NCBI GenBank assembly: GCA_963922455.1
Contig: CAWUIO010000077.1
Coordinates: 1 to 31,882 of the forward strand
Direction: 5' to 3'
Source: CAWUIO01 sp963922455
Lineage (GTDB): Bacteria > Bacteroidota > Bacteroidia > Cytophagales > Microscillaceae
DNA: 31,882 nucleotides
Made by a program: the position numbers and the translations under genes. Under the pieces are notes generated by a model, which searched no databases, was not told where the DNA came from, and was given only the letters and a program-made list of their open reading frames with translations. This document shows, piece by piece, positions 1 through 8,739 of this stretch. Position 1 is the stretch's first letter, and every line of letters begins with the position of its first letter.

Positions 1-1279
1 TGTAAAGCACGTGATAGTCATAGGCAGCGGGGTAATTGCCTAATTTTTTTTCTACTTGCGCTAGTAGTCCCGTGGCATCTTTGATATTTTCTTTTACCTC
101 TATTTCTTGGGCGAGCTGAAGCCCTTCCTTCAGATATTTTTGGGCAAGCCCCCATTCTTGTTGTTTTTGATAAACGTCACCCAACGTAATGGAAGCTAGA
201 GATACGGTATATTTAGCCCCAAGGGTTTCCGCCATTTCTAAAGCCATCGAGATATACTCTAAAGCTTTATCAAGATTGTTTAATTTCAAGTAGGTAGCTC
301 CTAAATTGTGGTAATTCATAGCCATTCCTTTTTTATCGCCCAATTCTTCCCGGATTTTTAAAGATTGGGAATAGACTTCTAAGGCCTTTTCATACTTATC
401 TTGAATACCGTAAATGGCTCCTATGTTACTTTGGATGGTAGCTATGCCTCCTTTATGCCCCAATTTTTCTCTTAATTTCAAAGATTTAAAATAATATTCC
501 AAAGCCATTTCGTAATTGCCTTGGTACCTGTAAATATTCCCAATATTATTGTAGTCTTTGGCTATTTCTGGTTTACCTCCTAGTTCTTCATCGATTTGGA
601 GGGCATTAAGATGGGCATCCAGAGCCTTTGCATAGTTGCCTTGCCGATAATAAACAATCCCTATATTATTGTAACTTTTGGCCATTCCCTTTTTATCGCC
701 CAATTCTCCAAAGGTTTTCAAAGATTGGAGATAAATTTCCGAAGCCTTTGCATAATTCCCTTGATTCCCGTAGATAAGTGCTATATTCCCGTAACTGTTA
801 GCCATTCCTATTTTATCACCCAATTCTTTATGAATATCCAAAGCTTGAAAGAAATACTCCAAAGCCTTTTCATAGCTACCTTTATACCATTGAGTTACTC
901 CTAAACCATTGTATCCCTCGGCTTTTCCTTTCAAGTAGGCGTATATATCTGCATCCTGAGTCATCCGAAGAAAAATGGCCTCAGCTTCTTCATAATATCC
1001 TAATGACAAATTTATCCAGCCCACTTGATACGAGGCATCTATTTTCCCCTCAGGATAGTTGATTTTTTCCGCCATATGAACGGCCTGCTGGGCATATTGA
1101 TAGGTTTTTGCAGAATCTGTGCCACGGTACTCTTCGGCAATTTTGACATAGGTATCTACTTTTTCCTTCTCCGAAATATTCGCTTGGGTGAGGGCCAAGA
1201 GAGAATCGATTTTGCTTGGGTTTTGGGCGAATAATAAAGTGCTTTGAAAGAATAGTAAGATAAATAAATAATTTTTCAT
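1..1279 (-). CDS. TPR-repeat protein with signal peptide, C-terminus cut by window edge
   Basis: The reading frame opens at ATG 1279-1277 on the minus strand and stays open to base 1, so 426 codons are visible and the C-terminus is missing. The first 19 residues form a signal peptide (hydrophobic core, then LLFAQ). From about residue 110 there are at least seven tandem units of about 40 residues with the Bacteroidota TPR pattern (GNYAKALE, YYxQSLK, ELGDKKGMA, YNNIGxIY). In this phylum such arrays often lead into a transmembrane histidine kinase, a LuxR-type regulator or a cyclase domain, but that part would lie outside the window. The repeats identify a protein-interaction scaffold; its role is unknown. 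Confidence 0.85.
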   Translation of the reverse strand, partial: MKNYLFILLFFQSTLLFAQNPSKIDSLLALTQANISEKEKVDTYVKIAEEYRGTDSAKTYQYAQQAVHMAEKINYPEGKIDASYQVGWINLSLGYYEEAEAIFLRMTQDADIYAYLKGKAEGYNGLGVTQWYKGSYEKALEYFFQALDIHKELGDKIGMANSYGNIALIYGNQGNYAKASEIYLQSLKTFGELGDKKGMAKSYNNIGIVYYRQGNYAKALDAHLNALQIDEELGGKPEIAKDYNNIGNIYRYQGNYEMALEYYFKSLKLREKLGHKGGIATIQSNIGAIYGIQDKYEKALEVYSQSLKIREELGDKKGMAMNYHNLGATYLKLNNLDKALEYISMALEMAETLGAKYTVSLASITLGDVYQKQQEWGLAQKYLKEGLQLAQEIEVKENIKDATGLLAQVEKKLGNYPAAYDYHVLY

Positions 1280-2040
1280 CGGAATTGGGGTATGCTGTAT
1301 TAGCAAGGATAATATTTTTAAAAGAAAAACTAATAAAATCAAGTTGGAAATACTGTAAGTATCTAGAACTAGTTTAAGGTAGGGTAGAGAGGAATTAAGG
1401 AAGAAAAATTAGCTTACTTTGGTACCTATTATGCTTGTGAAGTGGTATGTCTTTGTTTGTGGTTTCTATGGTAAGCAAAAAAATTTCCTTGTTTGTGATC
1501 TATCAAAGTTAGCAAGCCTCGGATGTCCCTTGGAATCCACCACGGTCTCCTATTTTAAATTTCATAAGGGATAGCCGCCCGAATGGGCCGAGACCGCCGC
1601 TGGTTTGTGCGTAAGCCGGCTCGGCAGGCTAGCCCGACCGGCGCCTACAGCTCTATGGACAAGCTACTCCACTTGGGATGTCGCCGGGAAGCCCCATATA
1701 TTTTGTTTACATAAATGCATAAAAAAGCTGCTTTTGCTAAACATTTCCTTATCCTGGTAAGTTTTCAGATAATAAAGAAAGTTAACGGTATATATGTTCC
1801 CAAATTTTTTTACGTTCATTTTTACTATTTTTAAACTTTCTCGATAACATCTTTATTGCTTAGGATTAATACATAAGAAGTGCTTGCCAGGAGCACTGAA
1901 TTTCCCATCAGGTAGTTCGTGTACATTTTTTTTCCATTATAGATTCACACGTCTATAAGGTATCTGGGGCATTTACCCTAGCAAACTGGATCTCAGGGCG
2001 ATTTCGGTTTTTTTTATTAATCTATTATTCAAAAGCTACC
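1280..2040. other. 761-bp divergent intergenic region
   Basis: This region separates the minus-strand TPR gene from the plus-strand subtilase. It contains a diverged copy of the GC-rich dispersed repeat (1562-1695) and a short hairpin at 1879-1897 (6-bp arms AGTGCT/AGCACT, 7-nt loop). The remainder is AT-rich and presumably carries both promoters. I saw no convincing coding sequence, RNA gene or consensus TAnnTTTG box next to either start codon. Confidence 0.6.
1562..1695 (-). repeat. Dispersed GC-rich structured repeat, copy 1 (diverged, core type B)
   Basis: Read on the minus strand it starts GGGGCTTCCCGGCG and continues through a 38-nt loop to CGCCGGTCGGGCT, so CCGGCG pairs with CGCCGG. 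It then runs through a variant core sharing CAAACCAGCGGCG with copy 3 and ends near GGCGGCTATCCCTTA. It is the most diverged of the six copies. It lies in a divergent intergenic region, not just downstream of a gene. Confidence 0.7.
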
Positions 2041-5000
2041 ATGTTATTATTAAACAAGCGGGGCCGATTTGGTCTGCCCCTTCTATTCCTATGCATTTGG
2101 GGTTTGAGCCAACACTTAGACGCGCAGTCCTTGCCCTCAAAAATTAATCACAACTTACAAGAGCTCTACCAGGGCCAAAACGCACAAGACCCTTCCCTGT
2201 ATCGCTTGATAAATCCGTATGAGGAGGAAAAGTCACAAGTTTATCGCTTTCAAGATCAGAATTGGGTGGCTATCGAGGCTATTCCGGTAAAGGCTTGTGA
2301 AGACCTTGTCACAGAATTGAAAAGTTTGGGAGGTATACACGTGGCCTTTTACGGAGGTCTTGTCTCAGGCCTTATCCCCGTGGAGAAGATCCCTGAACTG
2401 GAAAAATGTACCGCTTTGCGCTTTGCTCGGCAGAGCTTTTGGAAGGCCCGCATTGGTTCGGTGACAAGCCAAGGTGATGCGGCTTTTCAAGCCGATAATG
2501 CCCGTACGAGGTTTCAAGTACAGGGCCAAGGCAGCAAAATAGGAATCATATCGGACAGTTATAATGCCCTAGGCGGAGAGGCTGCAGGTATAAGTTCTGG
2601 CGATCTTCCAGGACTAGGGAACCCTTTCGGGAATACCACCCCAGTAGATGTCGTGTTTGATGTATTCACTAATGATAGGATTGATGAAGGCCGCGCGATG
2701 GCCGAGTTGGTCCACGATGTAGCCCCCGGAGCAGAGCTGGCTGTTGCGAGCGCCGGGTTTAGCCAGGCCAATTTTGCCCAATCCATTTTATCCTTGAGAG
2801 ATGCCGGAAGTAATATTATTGTAGACGATATTATTTTCTTTGCTGAACCTATGTTTCAAGACGGGGTAATAGCCCAGGCCGTAGATGAAGTGAGTGGCGA
2901 TGGAGTCCATTACTTTTCGTCGGCAGGTAATACAGGGACTTCATCCTACGAAAGTCAGTTTCGGGACAGTGGCGTTTTTCCAGTTTTCGATGCCCAGTTT
3001 GGAAACTTTATGGGCAACTATACCTTGCACGATTTTGATCCTGGATCTGGGGTAGACCGGGCCCAGAGCATAATTATACCAGGCAATGGCAGCATCCGCT
3101 TTTCTTTTCAATGGGACGAGCCCTTTGCCTCCAATTGTCTAGGTTGTCCCGGCTCGGCCAGTAATCTAGATCTTTTGATCTCGCTTAGCCCAAGCCTTAA
3201 TGACGTCTTTCAAAGCTTTTCTTCTACGGATCCTAACCGAGGCCTGGACCCGGTTGAAATCTTAACCTTATTCAATAACGGCCCGAACCCCGTAGAGGTG
3301 TTTCTATTTATTGGGAAACGGGATGAAGGTCCCAACAATCCTAGCCCAAACCCGGGAATTATCAAATATGTAAACTTTGATGATATTAATACCAATTCTA
3401 TCGAGTTTGGGAATAATGCCAGTACCTCCTTTGGGCACGCCAATGCCCAAAATGCATCTGGGGTAGGAGCCTCTGCTTTCTTTAATACTCCAGAATTTAA
3501 TGCCAACCTGAGCGAAGCCTTCATAAACAATTTTTCTTCTCGGGGTGGCGTACCCATATTATTTGATGTAAACGGAAACCGCTTAGCGAGCCCTGAAACC
3601 CGTCAAACACCCGATTTTGTGGGCCCTGATGGAGGAAATACCACATTTTTTGGTAATGATAGTGGGGCCGACCTTGATAATTTTCCAAACTTCTTTGGTA
3701 CATCCGCTTCTGCTCCCCACGTTGCTGCTTTGGCCGCCCTAGCCTTGGAATTGGATAACAGCCTAAATCCGGATGCTTTGCGTCAACTTTTGGCCAATAC
3801 AGCCCAAGATATGGATGACCCCCTTAGTCCTGGATTTGATACAGGGTTTGATCTTCTTACGGGTTTTGGTTTTGTACAAGCCGAAGAAGCCTTAGCCGCC
3901 ATAAATCCTCCCCCAGCTCCATCAGATTTGATTTCCCTAGAAGCCGAATGTGCTACGGTGGGTGCCAATTGGACTTTTGTGGCCGATGCCAACGCATCCA
4001 ATGGCAATTATGTGGTCTTTGAGGGAGAGGATAGCCCCAATAAAACCAATGCCAACACCGGGCCCCAGGAAACTGGAGATGACTTTTTGCTTCGTTTTGA
4101 CTTTGAAGTCACCACGGCAGGCGAGTATTTCTTCTTTGTACTAAGCCGCACCCCAACGGGTAATGATGATTCGTACTGGGTGAGCATCGATGGAGGGCCT
4201 TTTCGCCTTTGGTTTCAGGGCTTTGTCCAGGATGATAATTTTAATTGGGTTCCTTATAAGGCTATCGGAGATGAAAACCCTTTAAATTTGGGGCAGGGCG
4301 CGCATAATATTCGTATCCTGTATCGGGAAAACGGAGCCCAACTGGACAAGATTATTGTAAGCCAAGATAACGTGTTGCCAGAAGGACTAGGGGCCGAAGC
4401 TAGCAACATTTGTGATATTGTTCCCCCTACTCCGCCAAATGAATTGATCTCCCTGGAAGCCGAATGTGCTACCTTAGGCAGTAATTGGACAGTGCGGGAA
4501 GATAGTCGGGCCGCAGGCGGTAAGTTTGTGGTATTTCTAGGTAATGATGATCTCAACCGGAAAAATGCTTCGGAGGGCCCCGCAGACCTGAGCCCAGAAA
4601 GCCGCGTTACGTTCTCTTTTGACTTGGCCGCAGCTGGCGTATTTGACCTCTTTGCCTTGGTCAACACGCCTACAAATAATGATGATTCCTTTTGGATTAG
4701 CATTGATGGGGGGCCTTTCTTGCTTTGGTTCCAAGGCTTTATCCAAGAAGATGCCTTCAATTGGGTGGCCCTTCAGGCAATTGGCCAAAGCAATCCCTTA
4801 ACCCTTGGCGCAGGTACGCACCGCATTGATTTTCTGTACAGAGAAAATGGAGCTATTCTGGATAAATTAATCCTCCGCCAAGATGGAAATATCCCACAAG
4901 GCTTGGGTGAAGATGCCCAAAACGCTTGCTCAATTGCTGGCCCACAGCTGATCTCCCTAGAAGCCGAATGTGCCTCGGTAGGGTCTAACTGGACTACTTT

Positions 5001-5724
5001 GAGTTCTAATGAAGCTTCTAATGGCAGTTTTGTGACCTATTTGGCCGATGATACTCCAAACCGGACCAGCGCCTCCCAAGGACCAGGTGATACCACGGCA
5101 GCAAGCCAGGTTCGTTTTAATTTTAACTTAGACCAAGCTGGGAGTTTTGATTTATTTGTCTTGGCCCGTACTCCCGATAACAATGCCGATTCTTTTTGGA
5201 TAAGCATTGATGGAGGCCCCTACCGTCTTTGGTTTGAAGGTTTTGTAGATGAACCAGACTTCAAATGGGTAGCTTATAAAGCAATTGGCGATGAAAATCC
5301 GATTAACTTGGCCTCCGGCCCTCACATAATCGATATTTTATACCGGGAAAACGGAGCCGAATTGGATAAATTGATCCTAAGGGAAGATGGCCTCGTGCCC
5401 AGCGGATTTGGCGAAGTGGCGCAAGTCTTGTGTACTCCAGAATTTGTAAGTAGCTCTGTCTTACCCATGCAAGTTTATCCCAACCCCCTTTTCCAGGATG
5501 AGCTTAGCTTAAGCTTTTCTGAGGCTGTACAAGGAGACCTGCTTGTCGAGATTATGGATTTACAAAAAGGATGGGTGCGCCACATTCCTATGTACTTGCA
5601 TACCTCCCAAAACGAATTGAGCCTGGACCTATCCGAATGGAATTTACCCCGAGGGGCGTATGCCATACGGGTAAGTAGTGCCCAGAAGACCTCTGATGTG
5701 CTTCGGGTGTGGAAAGCTGAATAA
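2041..5724 (+). CDS. Secreted S8-like subtilase with three repeated C-terminal domains and T9SS sorting signal
   Basis: This 1227-residue protein has a signal peptide at 1-29. A subtilase-fold catalytic domain covers about 160-620: Asp172 in GIISDS, oxyanion Asn297 in SSAGN and nucleophile Ser555 in GTSASAPH. Where subtilisins have HGTH, this protein reads DEGRAM followed by VAPGA, which puts Glu216 at the catalytic His position. Three homologous domains follow, each starting ISLEAEC, with paired Cys at 637/791, 809/963 and 977/1131 (spacing exactly 154 each time) and a conserved SIDGGP/LWFxGF region. They look like jelly-roll binding modules. Residues about 1140-1227 form a type A T9SS sorting domain (VYPNP, LPRGAYAIRV). 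The protein is expected to be exported by Sec, then released or surface-attached by T9SS. The substrate is unknown. Confidence 0.9.
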   Translation: MLLLNKRGRFGLPLLFLCIWGLSQHLDAQSLPSKINHNLQELYQGQNAQDPSLYRLINPYEEEKSQVYRFQDQNWVAIEAIPVKACEDLVTELKSLGGIHVAFYGGLVSGLIPVEKIPELEKCTALRFARQSFWKARIGSVTSQGDAAFQADNARTRFQVQGQGSKIGIISDSYNALGGEAAGISSGDLPGLGNPFGNTTPVDVVFDVFTNDRIDEGRAMAELVHDVAPGAELAVASAGFSQANFAQSILSLRDAGSNIIVDDIIFFAEPMFQDGVIAQAVDEVSGDGVHYFSSAGNTGTSSYESQFRDSGVFPVFDAQFGNFMGNYTLHDFDPGSGVDRAQSIIIPGNGSIRFSFQWDEPFASNCLGCPGSASNLDLLISLSPSLNDVFQSFSSTDPNRGLDPVEILTLFNNGPNPVEVFLFIGKRDEGPNNPSPNPGIIKYVNFDDINTNSIEFGNNASTSFGHANAQNASGVGASAFFNTPEFNANLSEAFINNFSSRGGVPILFDVNGNRLASPETRQTPDFVGPDGGNTTFFGNDSGADLDNFPNFFGTSASAPHVAALAALALELDNSLNPDALRQLLANTAQDMDDPLSPGFDTGFDLLTGFGFVQAEEALAAINPPPAPSDLISLEAECATVGANWTFVADANASNGNYVVFEGEDSPNKTNANTGPQETGDDFLLRFDFEVTTAGEYFFFVLSRTPTGNDDSYWVSIDGGPFRLWFQGFVQDDNFNWVPYKAIGDENPLNLGQGAHNIRILYRENGAQLDKIIVSQDNVLPEGLGAEASNICDIVPPTPPNELISLEAECATLGSNWTVREDSRAAGGKFVVFLGNDDLNRKNASEGPADLSPESRVTFSFDLAAAGVFDLFALVNTPTNNDDSFWISIDGGPFLLWFQGFIQEDAFNWVALQAIGQSNPLTLGAGTHRIDFLYRENGAILDKLILRQDGNIPQGLGEDAQNACSIAGPQLISLEAECASVGSNWTTLSSNEASNGSFVTYLADDTPNRTSASQGPGDTTAASQVRFNFNLDQAGSFDLFVLARTPDNNADSFWISIDGGPYRLWFEGFVDEPDFKWVAYKAIGDENPINLASGPHIIDILYRENGAELDKLILREDGLVPSGFGEVAQVLCTPEFVSSSVLPMQVYPNPLFQDELSLSFSEAVQGDLLVEIMDLQKGWVRHIPMYLHTSQNELSLDLSEWNLPRGAYAIRVSSAQKTSDVLRVWKAE

Positions 5725-5757
5725 GCCACCCTATACAGTTTTAGAGACAATACATCT

Positions 5758-5789
5758 AAAAAACCCCCGAATAATATCGGGGGTTTTTT
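5758..5789. terminator. Bidirectional intrinsic terminator
   Basis: A perfect 13-bp inverted repeat (AAAAAACCCCCGA / TCGGGGGTTTTTT) encloses the 6-nt loop ATAATA. With A and T runs on its two sides it can terminate both the subtilase mRNA and the convergent minus-strand gene ending at 5845. Confidence 0.95.
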
Positions 5790-5844
5790 GTTTTGTTTTC
5801 AGAGGAGTGGTGTCTTCTTAAAATAAATGAAGAGCCTCAGCAAG

Positions 5845-6303
5845 CTATTCTTTGGCGTTTACTTTTAGAAATTTAAAGGAAAACCCGGCATGATTATCTC
5901 CGCGTACATTGATTTCATAGGCGCTCTCGCTGGTTTTACGATACTGTATTTTCTTGGGAAAATCGTGGCTTGGATTTTCAAAAGAAAACCAATCCTTCAC
6001 CTCCAGATTTTGCGTAAAGGGGATGCTTTTACCCTCATTTTGGTCGGGGACAGTGGCCTCAAATACCCATTTTCCGTCTTTTAGGTAAATACGGAGGTAT
6101 TCCAGGGTTTTTTCTTGATCTTCGGTACGCTTAAAACCCCGGCCTTTGTATTCTTGCTCCGAGACTTTTTCCCAAGATTCATAGGTGGTTTTTCCTTCCC
6201 GTTTCCAGGTACCTATGAGAAAATCGAGGGGAGAAGTCTGGGCAGCGGTTTGGCAAGCGCTAGTACCCATGAAAATGAAACAAAAAAGTAAAATACGCAT
6301 CAT
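5845..6303 (-). CDS. Small secreted protein resembling the DUF6265 family
   Basis: The 152-residue product is read from the ATG at 6303-6301; an in-frame GTG at 6333 would add ten residues ahead of the hydrophobic signal and is less likely. The N-terminus (RILLFCFIFMGTSAC) looks like a signal peptide, possibly a weak lipobox at the Cys. The mature part has FLIGTWKREG, then WEKVSEQEYKGRG, EATVPDQNEGKSIPF and FENPSHDFPKKIQY. To my recollection this order matches DUF6265-type proteins, small beta-rich extracytoplasmic proteins of unknown function. It is monocistronic and shares the terminator at 5758-5789. Confidence 0.75.
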   Translation of the reverse strand: MMRILLFCFIFMGTSACQTAAQTSPLDFLIGTWKREGKTTYESWEKVSEQEYKGRGFKRTEDQEKTLEYLRIYLKDGKWVFEATVPDQNEGKSIPFTQNLEVKDWFSFENPSHDFPKKIQYRKTSESAYEINVRGDNHAGFSFKFLKVNAKE

Positions 6304-6333
6304 GATCGTGTGTTTCGTTAAAAAAATGCTCAC

Positions 6334-6684
6334 TCATTTAGAGACCGCTATCGGGGTAAATTAGGGACATTTACAGAAAAAATTCTAAGCTTTTACCCAG
6401 TGTATCAAAAAATACTCCCCAGAAGGTCGCCAAAAGGAGCAAGCTTACAATTACTTTTTGAATTACCATGCCGGGGATGGCCCCGGCGGCGGCCTTCACT
6501 TAGGCCTAACTCTACTAATTCATCTGCCTCTTGGCCTATGTGATGAGAAAATAGGAAGAGGTGGGCGATTTGTATAGAAATTAGTTTACGGGATAGCCTT
6601 GCGCATTTCGCGATTCTAAATTACAGTTTTCGTTTGCTTGTAAAATAAACTAACTTAGGTTTTAATTTATATCAAAATAAGAAC
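6334..6684. other. Intergenic region with a perfect hairpin and a possible small ORF
   Basis: This gap of about 350 bp separates a minus-strand gene from a plus-strand gene. It contains the perfect hairpin GCCGGGG-ATGG-CCCCGGC at 6470-6487, which has no T tract, and a short hydrophobic reading frame on the minus strand (6371-6499). The AT-rich 6560-6684 part presumably holds the promoter of the flavoprotein gene. I saw no copy of the dispersed GC-rich repeat. Confidence 0.45.
6371..6499 (-). CDS. Possible 42-residue single-pass membrane peptide, or gene remnant
   Basis: From GTG 6499-6497 (or ATG 6469-6467, 32 residues) the frame runs to TAA at 6371-6373. It contains one strongly hydrophobic stretch (VSLLLLATFWGVFF) after a short Ala/Gly-rich start. 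The codons overlap the perfect hairpin at 6470-6487, which could be a reason for the GC-rich start rather than coding constraint. No family is recognised. It may be a microprotein, the remnant of a permease, or chance. Confidence 0.2.
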   Translation of the reverse strand: MKAAAGAIPGMVIQKVIVSLLLLATFWGVFFDTLGKSLEFFL

Positions 6685-7923
6685 TTGCCCAATCCCTTCA
6701 AAATACTCATCATCGGTGGTGGTGCGGCTGGCTACTTCGCGGCCATCCGGGCGGCCGAATGCTTCCCAGATGCCCGGATCAAAATCCTGGAAAAAACCTC
6801 CCATGTATTGTCCAAAGTAAGGGTCTCGGGGGGAGGAAGATGCAATGTGACCCATCAGGGCTTAAGTCCTCCCGAGATGAGCCGTAACTACCCTCGGGGC
6901 GAGAAAGAATTAAAAAAAGCCTTCAAGCACTTCTCGGTGCAAGACACCATGGACTGGTTTGCCCAAAAGGGAGTAGCGCTGAAAGTGGAAGCCGACCACC
7001 GGGTTTTTCCGACAAGCGATATGTCGCAAACCATCATAGACTGTTTTGAACAGGAAGCCCGGATGCGTAGTATCGAAGTACGCACCCGGCACGAAGCAGT
7101 GGGTATAAGTCCCATCGCCAAAGGTGGTTTTGAAGTCCAGCTCAAACGGCAGTCACCCGAGTGGGCCGATCGCTTGATTATTACCACCGGGGGGAGCCCT
7201 AAACTGGAAAAACTAGCCTGGCTAGCCGACTTAGGACACGAAATTGTCTCACCGGTGCCTTCCCTATTTACCTTCAATATGCCCCAAAATCCCGTTACGG
7301 AGATGATGGGGCTCGCGGTACCTCAAGTCCGGATACGAATTCCCGGATCGAAACTCGTGGCCGAAGGTCCCCTCCTGATCACGCATTGGGGCATGAGTGC
7401 CTATGCTGTATTGCGTCTCTCGGCTTGGGGCGCCCGTGTCTTACACGATCAGAGCTATGCCTTCGCCATCCAAGTCAACTGGATGCCTAGCTGGGAGGAA
7501 GCGGGTATCCGGGAAAAATTTCAAGAGGCGCAAGACGCTTTTCCGAAACGTCAGCTCGACAACCGCAATCCTTTTGAACTCCCCAAGCGTCTTTGGTCGT
7601 ATTTTCTGGAAAAACTGGGTATAAATCCGAGTAAAAAATGGAGTGAGTTGGCCAAAAAAGAACGTAACCGCCTCGTAAACCTCCTGCATCATGATGAATA
7701 TCCCGTCCAAGGCAAAACTACATTTAAAGAAGAGTTTGTCACGGCTGGGGGCATCAGCCGAAAAGATATTGACTGGAATACCATGCAAAGCAAAGTATGC
7801 CCCGGCCTATTTTTCGCCGGAGAAATTATAGATATGGATGGTCTGACGGGCGGTTTTAATTTTCAAGCGGCCTGGACCACGGGGTTTATTGCGGGTTCTC
7901 ACGTCGGACACATGCCGGCATAG
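6685..7923 (+). CDS. NAD(P)/FAD-dependent oxidoreductase, HI0933/BaiN-type flavoprotein
   Basis: The 412-residue protein begins with an FAD-binding Rossmann fold (IIGGGAAG, residues 9-16) with Glu36 at the end of the second strand. It carries the family signature KVRVSGGGRCNVTH at 44-57 and a C-terminal FAD-contacting segment GEIIDMDGLTGGFN from 379. This order and the length of about 400 residues are typical of the HI0933/YhiN/BaiN family, whose members reduce carbon-carbon double bonds where studied; the substrate here cannot be predicted. The start is a TTG, since no in-frame ATG lies in the 30 bases upstream and the Rossmann strand begins only six codons downstream. A copy of the dispersed repeat follows 44 bp after the stop. 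Confidence 0.9.
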   Translation: MPNPFKILIIGGGAAGYFAAIRAAECFPDARIKILEKTSHVLSKVRVSGGGRCNVTHQGLSPPEMSRNYPRGEKELKKAFKHFSVQDTMDWFAQKGVALKVEADHRVFPTSDMSQTIIDCFEQEARMRSIEVRTRHEAVGISPIAKGGFEVQLKRQSPEWADRLIITTGGSPKLEKLAWLADLGHEIVSPVPSLFTFNMPQNPVTEMMGLAVPQVRIRIPGSKLVAEGPLLITHWGMSAYAVLRLSAWGARVLHDQSYAFAIQVNWMPSWEEAGIREKFQEAQDAFPKRQLDNRNPFELPKRLWSYFLEKLGINPSKKWSELAKKERNRLVNLLHHDEYPVQGKTTFKEEFVTAGGISRKDIDWNTMQSKVCPGLFFAGEIIDMDGLTGGFNFQAAWTTGFIAGSHVGHMPA

Positions 7924-7967
7924 ATGCGTATACGTTCCTACAAATTTCAAAGAATAAGAGATCATGA

Positions 7968-8100
7968 GGGGCTTGCCCGCGCCAGAAAAATGGGAGTTTC
8001 AGTATAACAATAGTGGCTGGCGCGGGCCGGGCTTTCGCTACTCGCTGCCTTTCCCCGCCGGGCCCACACGAGCTCAAACATGCCGCTCTATCCCTAAGCC
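7968..8100 (+). repeat. Dispersed GC-rich structured repeat, copy 2 (core type A)
   Basis: The left arm, beginning GGGGCTTGCCCGCGCCAG (7968-7985), pairs with CTGGCGCGGGC (8017-8027). The loop between is AT-rich and unlike the other copies. The core then reads GGGCTTTCGCTACTCGCTGCC and onward to TCTATCCCTAAGCC. It lies downstream of the flavoprotein gene in the same orientation. Confidence 0.85.
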
Positions 8101-8166
8101 AAGAATGAGGATCCTTATAATCAGTTTGAGCTTCCCTAAGTCCACCTAAGAAAGCACATTTCTTTG

Positions 8167-8174
8167 TATCTTTG
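8167..8174 (+). promoter_or_regulatory. Bacteroidota -7 promoter box (TATCTTTG)
   Basis: The box matches TAnnTTTG exactly and ends four bases before the ATG at 8179. The mRNA would therefore start at or very near the start codon. No clear -33 TTG was found at the usual spacing, so the call rests on the box and its position. Confidence 0.45.
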
Positions 8175-8178
8175 AGAT

Positions 8179-8736
8179 ATGATGCTACGCACAAGCCTCT
8201 TATTTCATATAGGAATACTATGCTTGGGGGGGATGTTTCCAAGGATTTTGTCGGCTCAAAACACCGAAGTGATCCGGATTAATGAGCTATATGCCCAAAC
8301 CCGAGAAAAAATAGACCAACAAGCCATCTTCCGCTGTGATTTCCGGTTCAACCTGGGCAACCACCAGTGGAACCACTCCACCGTCCACAACCGGCAAGAG
8401 TCCTACTTTTATGAAGTTTCCCCCTCCCAGGAAGCCCATTTGAAGTTGATCCAAATAGAACGGGATTCGGCGGGCCATATTTATCAATTAGAGTTTCTCT
8501 TAGATCCTTTGGGTAACCTGATTTACAGCCGAGAATCCCGCCCCGCCGCCGAGGGAACCTACCGGGACATGAAAACCTATTTTAGAGGAGCCTCCCTCTC
8601 TTTGGTTTTAGAAGATGATATTCAAATCAAGTCGAGCACCTTGTTTTATAGTCAAAAAATTAACTACTTGCGTCAATCGGCTGCTTTTTATCAAGCTAAG
8701 TTTGAAGATTATATCCCGCGTATCCTGGCCCCTTAA
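8179..8736 (+). CDS. Secreted protein of unknown function
   Basis: This 185-residue protein has an N-terminal signal peptide ending near ILSAQ (residue 27). The mature part has alternating polar and aromatic residues (FRCDFRFNLGNHQW, ESYFYEVSP, HIYQLEFLLDPLGNLIY, TLFYSQKINYL) that suggest a small beta-rich extracytoplasmic protein. I do not recognise a family. Its stop is only three bases before the methyltransferase gene, so the two are probably co-transcribed, but nothing suggests a joint function. ATG codons at 8179 and 8182 are both possible starts. Confidence 0.75.
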   Translation: MMLRTSLLFHIGILCLGGMFPRILSAQNTEVIRINELYAQTREKIDQQAIFRCDFRFNLGNHQWNHSTVHNRQESYFYEVSPSQEAHLKLIQIERDSAGHIYQLEFLLDPLGNLIYSRESRPAAEGTYRDMKTYFRGASLSLVLEDDIQIKSSTLFYSQKINYLRQSAAFYQAKFEDYIPRILAP

Positions 8737-8739
8737 TCT

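Noticed and set aside
596..1234. Plus-strand ORFs opposite the TPR gene
   Set aside because: They are the antisense of the repeat array and share its periodicity; the minus-strand frame encodes a clear signal peptide and TPRs.
7964..8149. Small plus-strand ORF in repeat copy 2 and similar ORFs in the other copies
   Set aside because: The frames differ between copies and the conserved features are base pairing and the core sequence, not codons.
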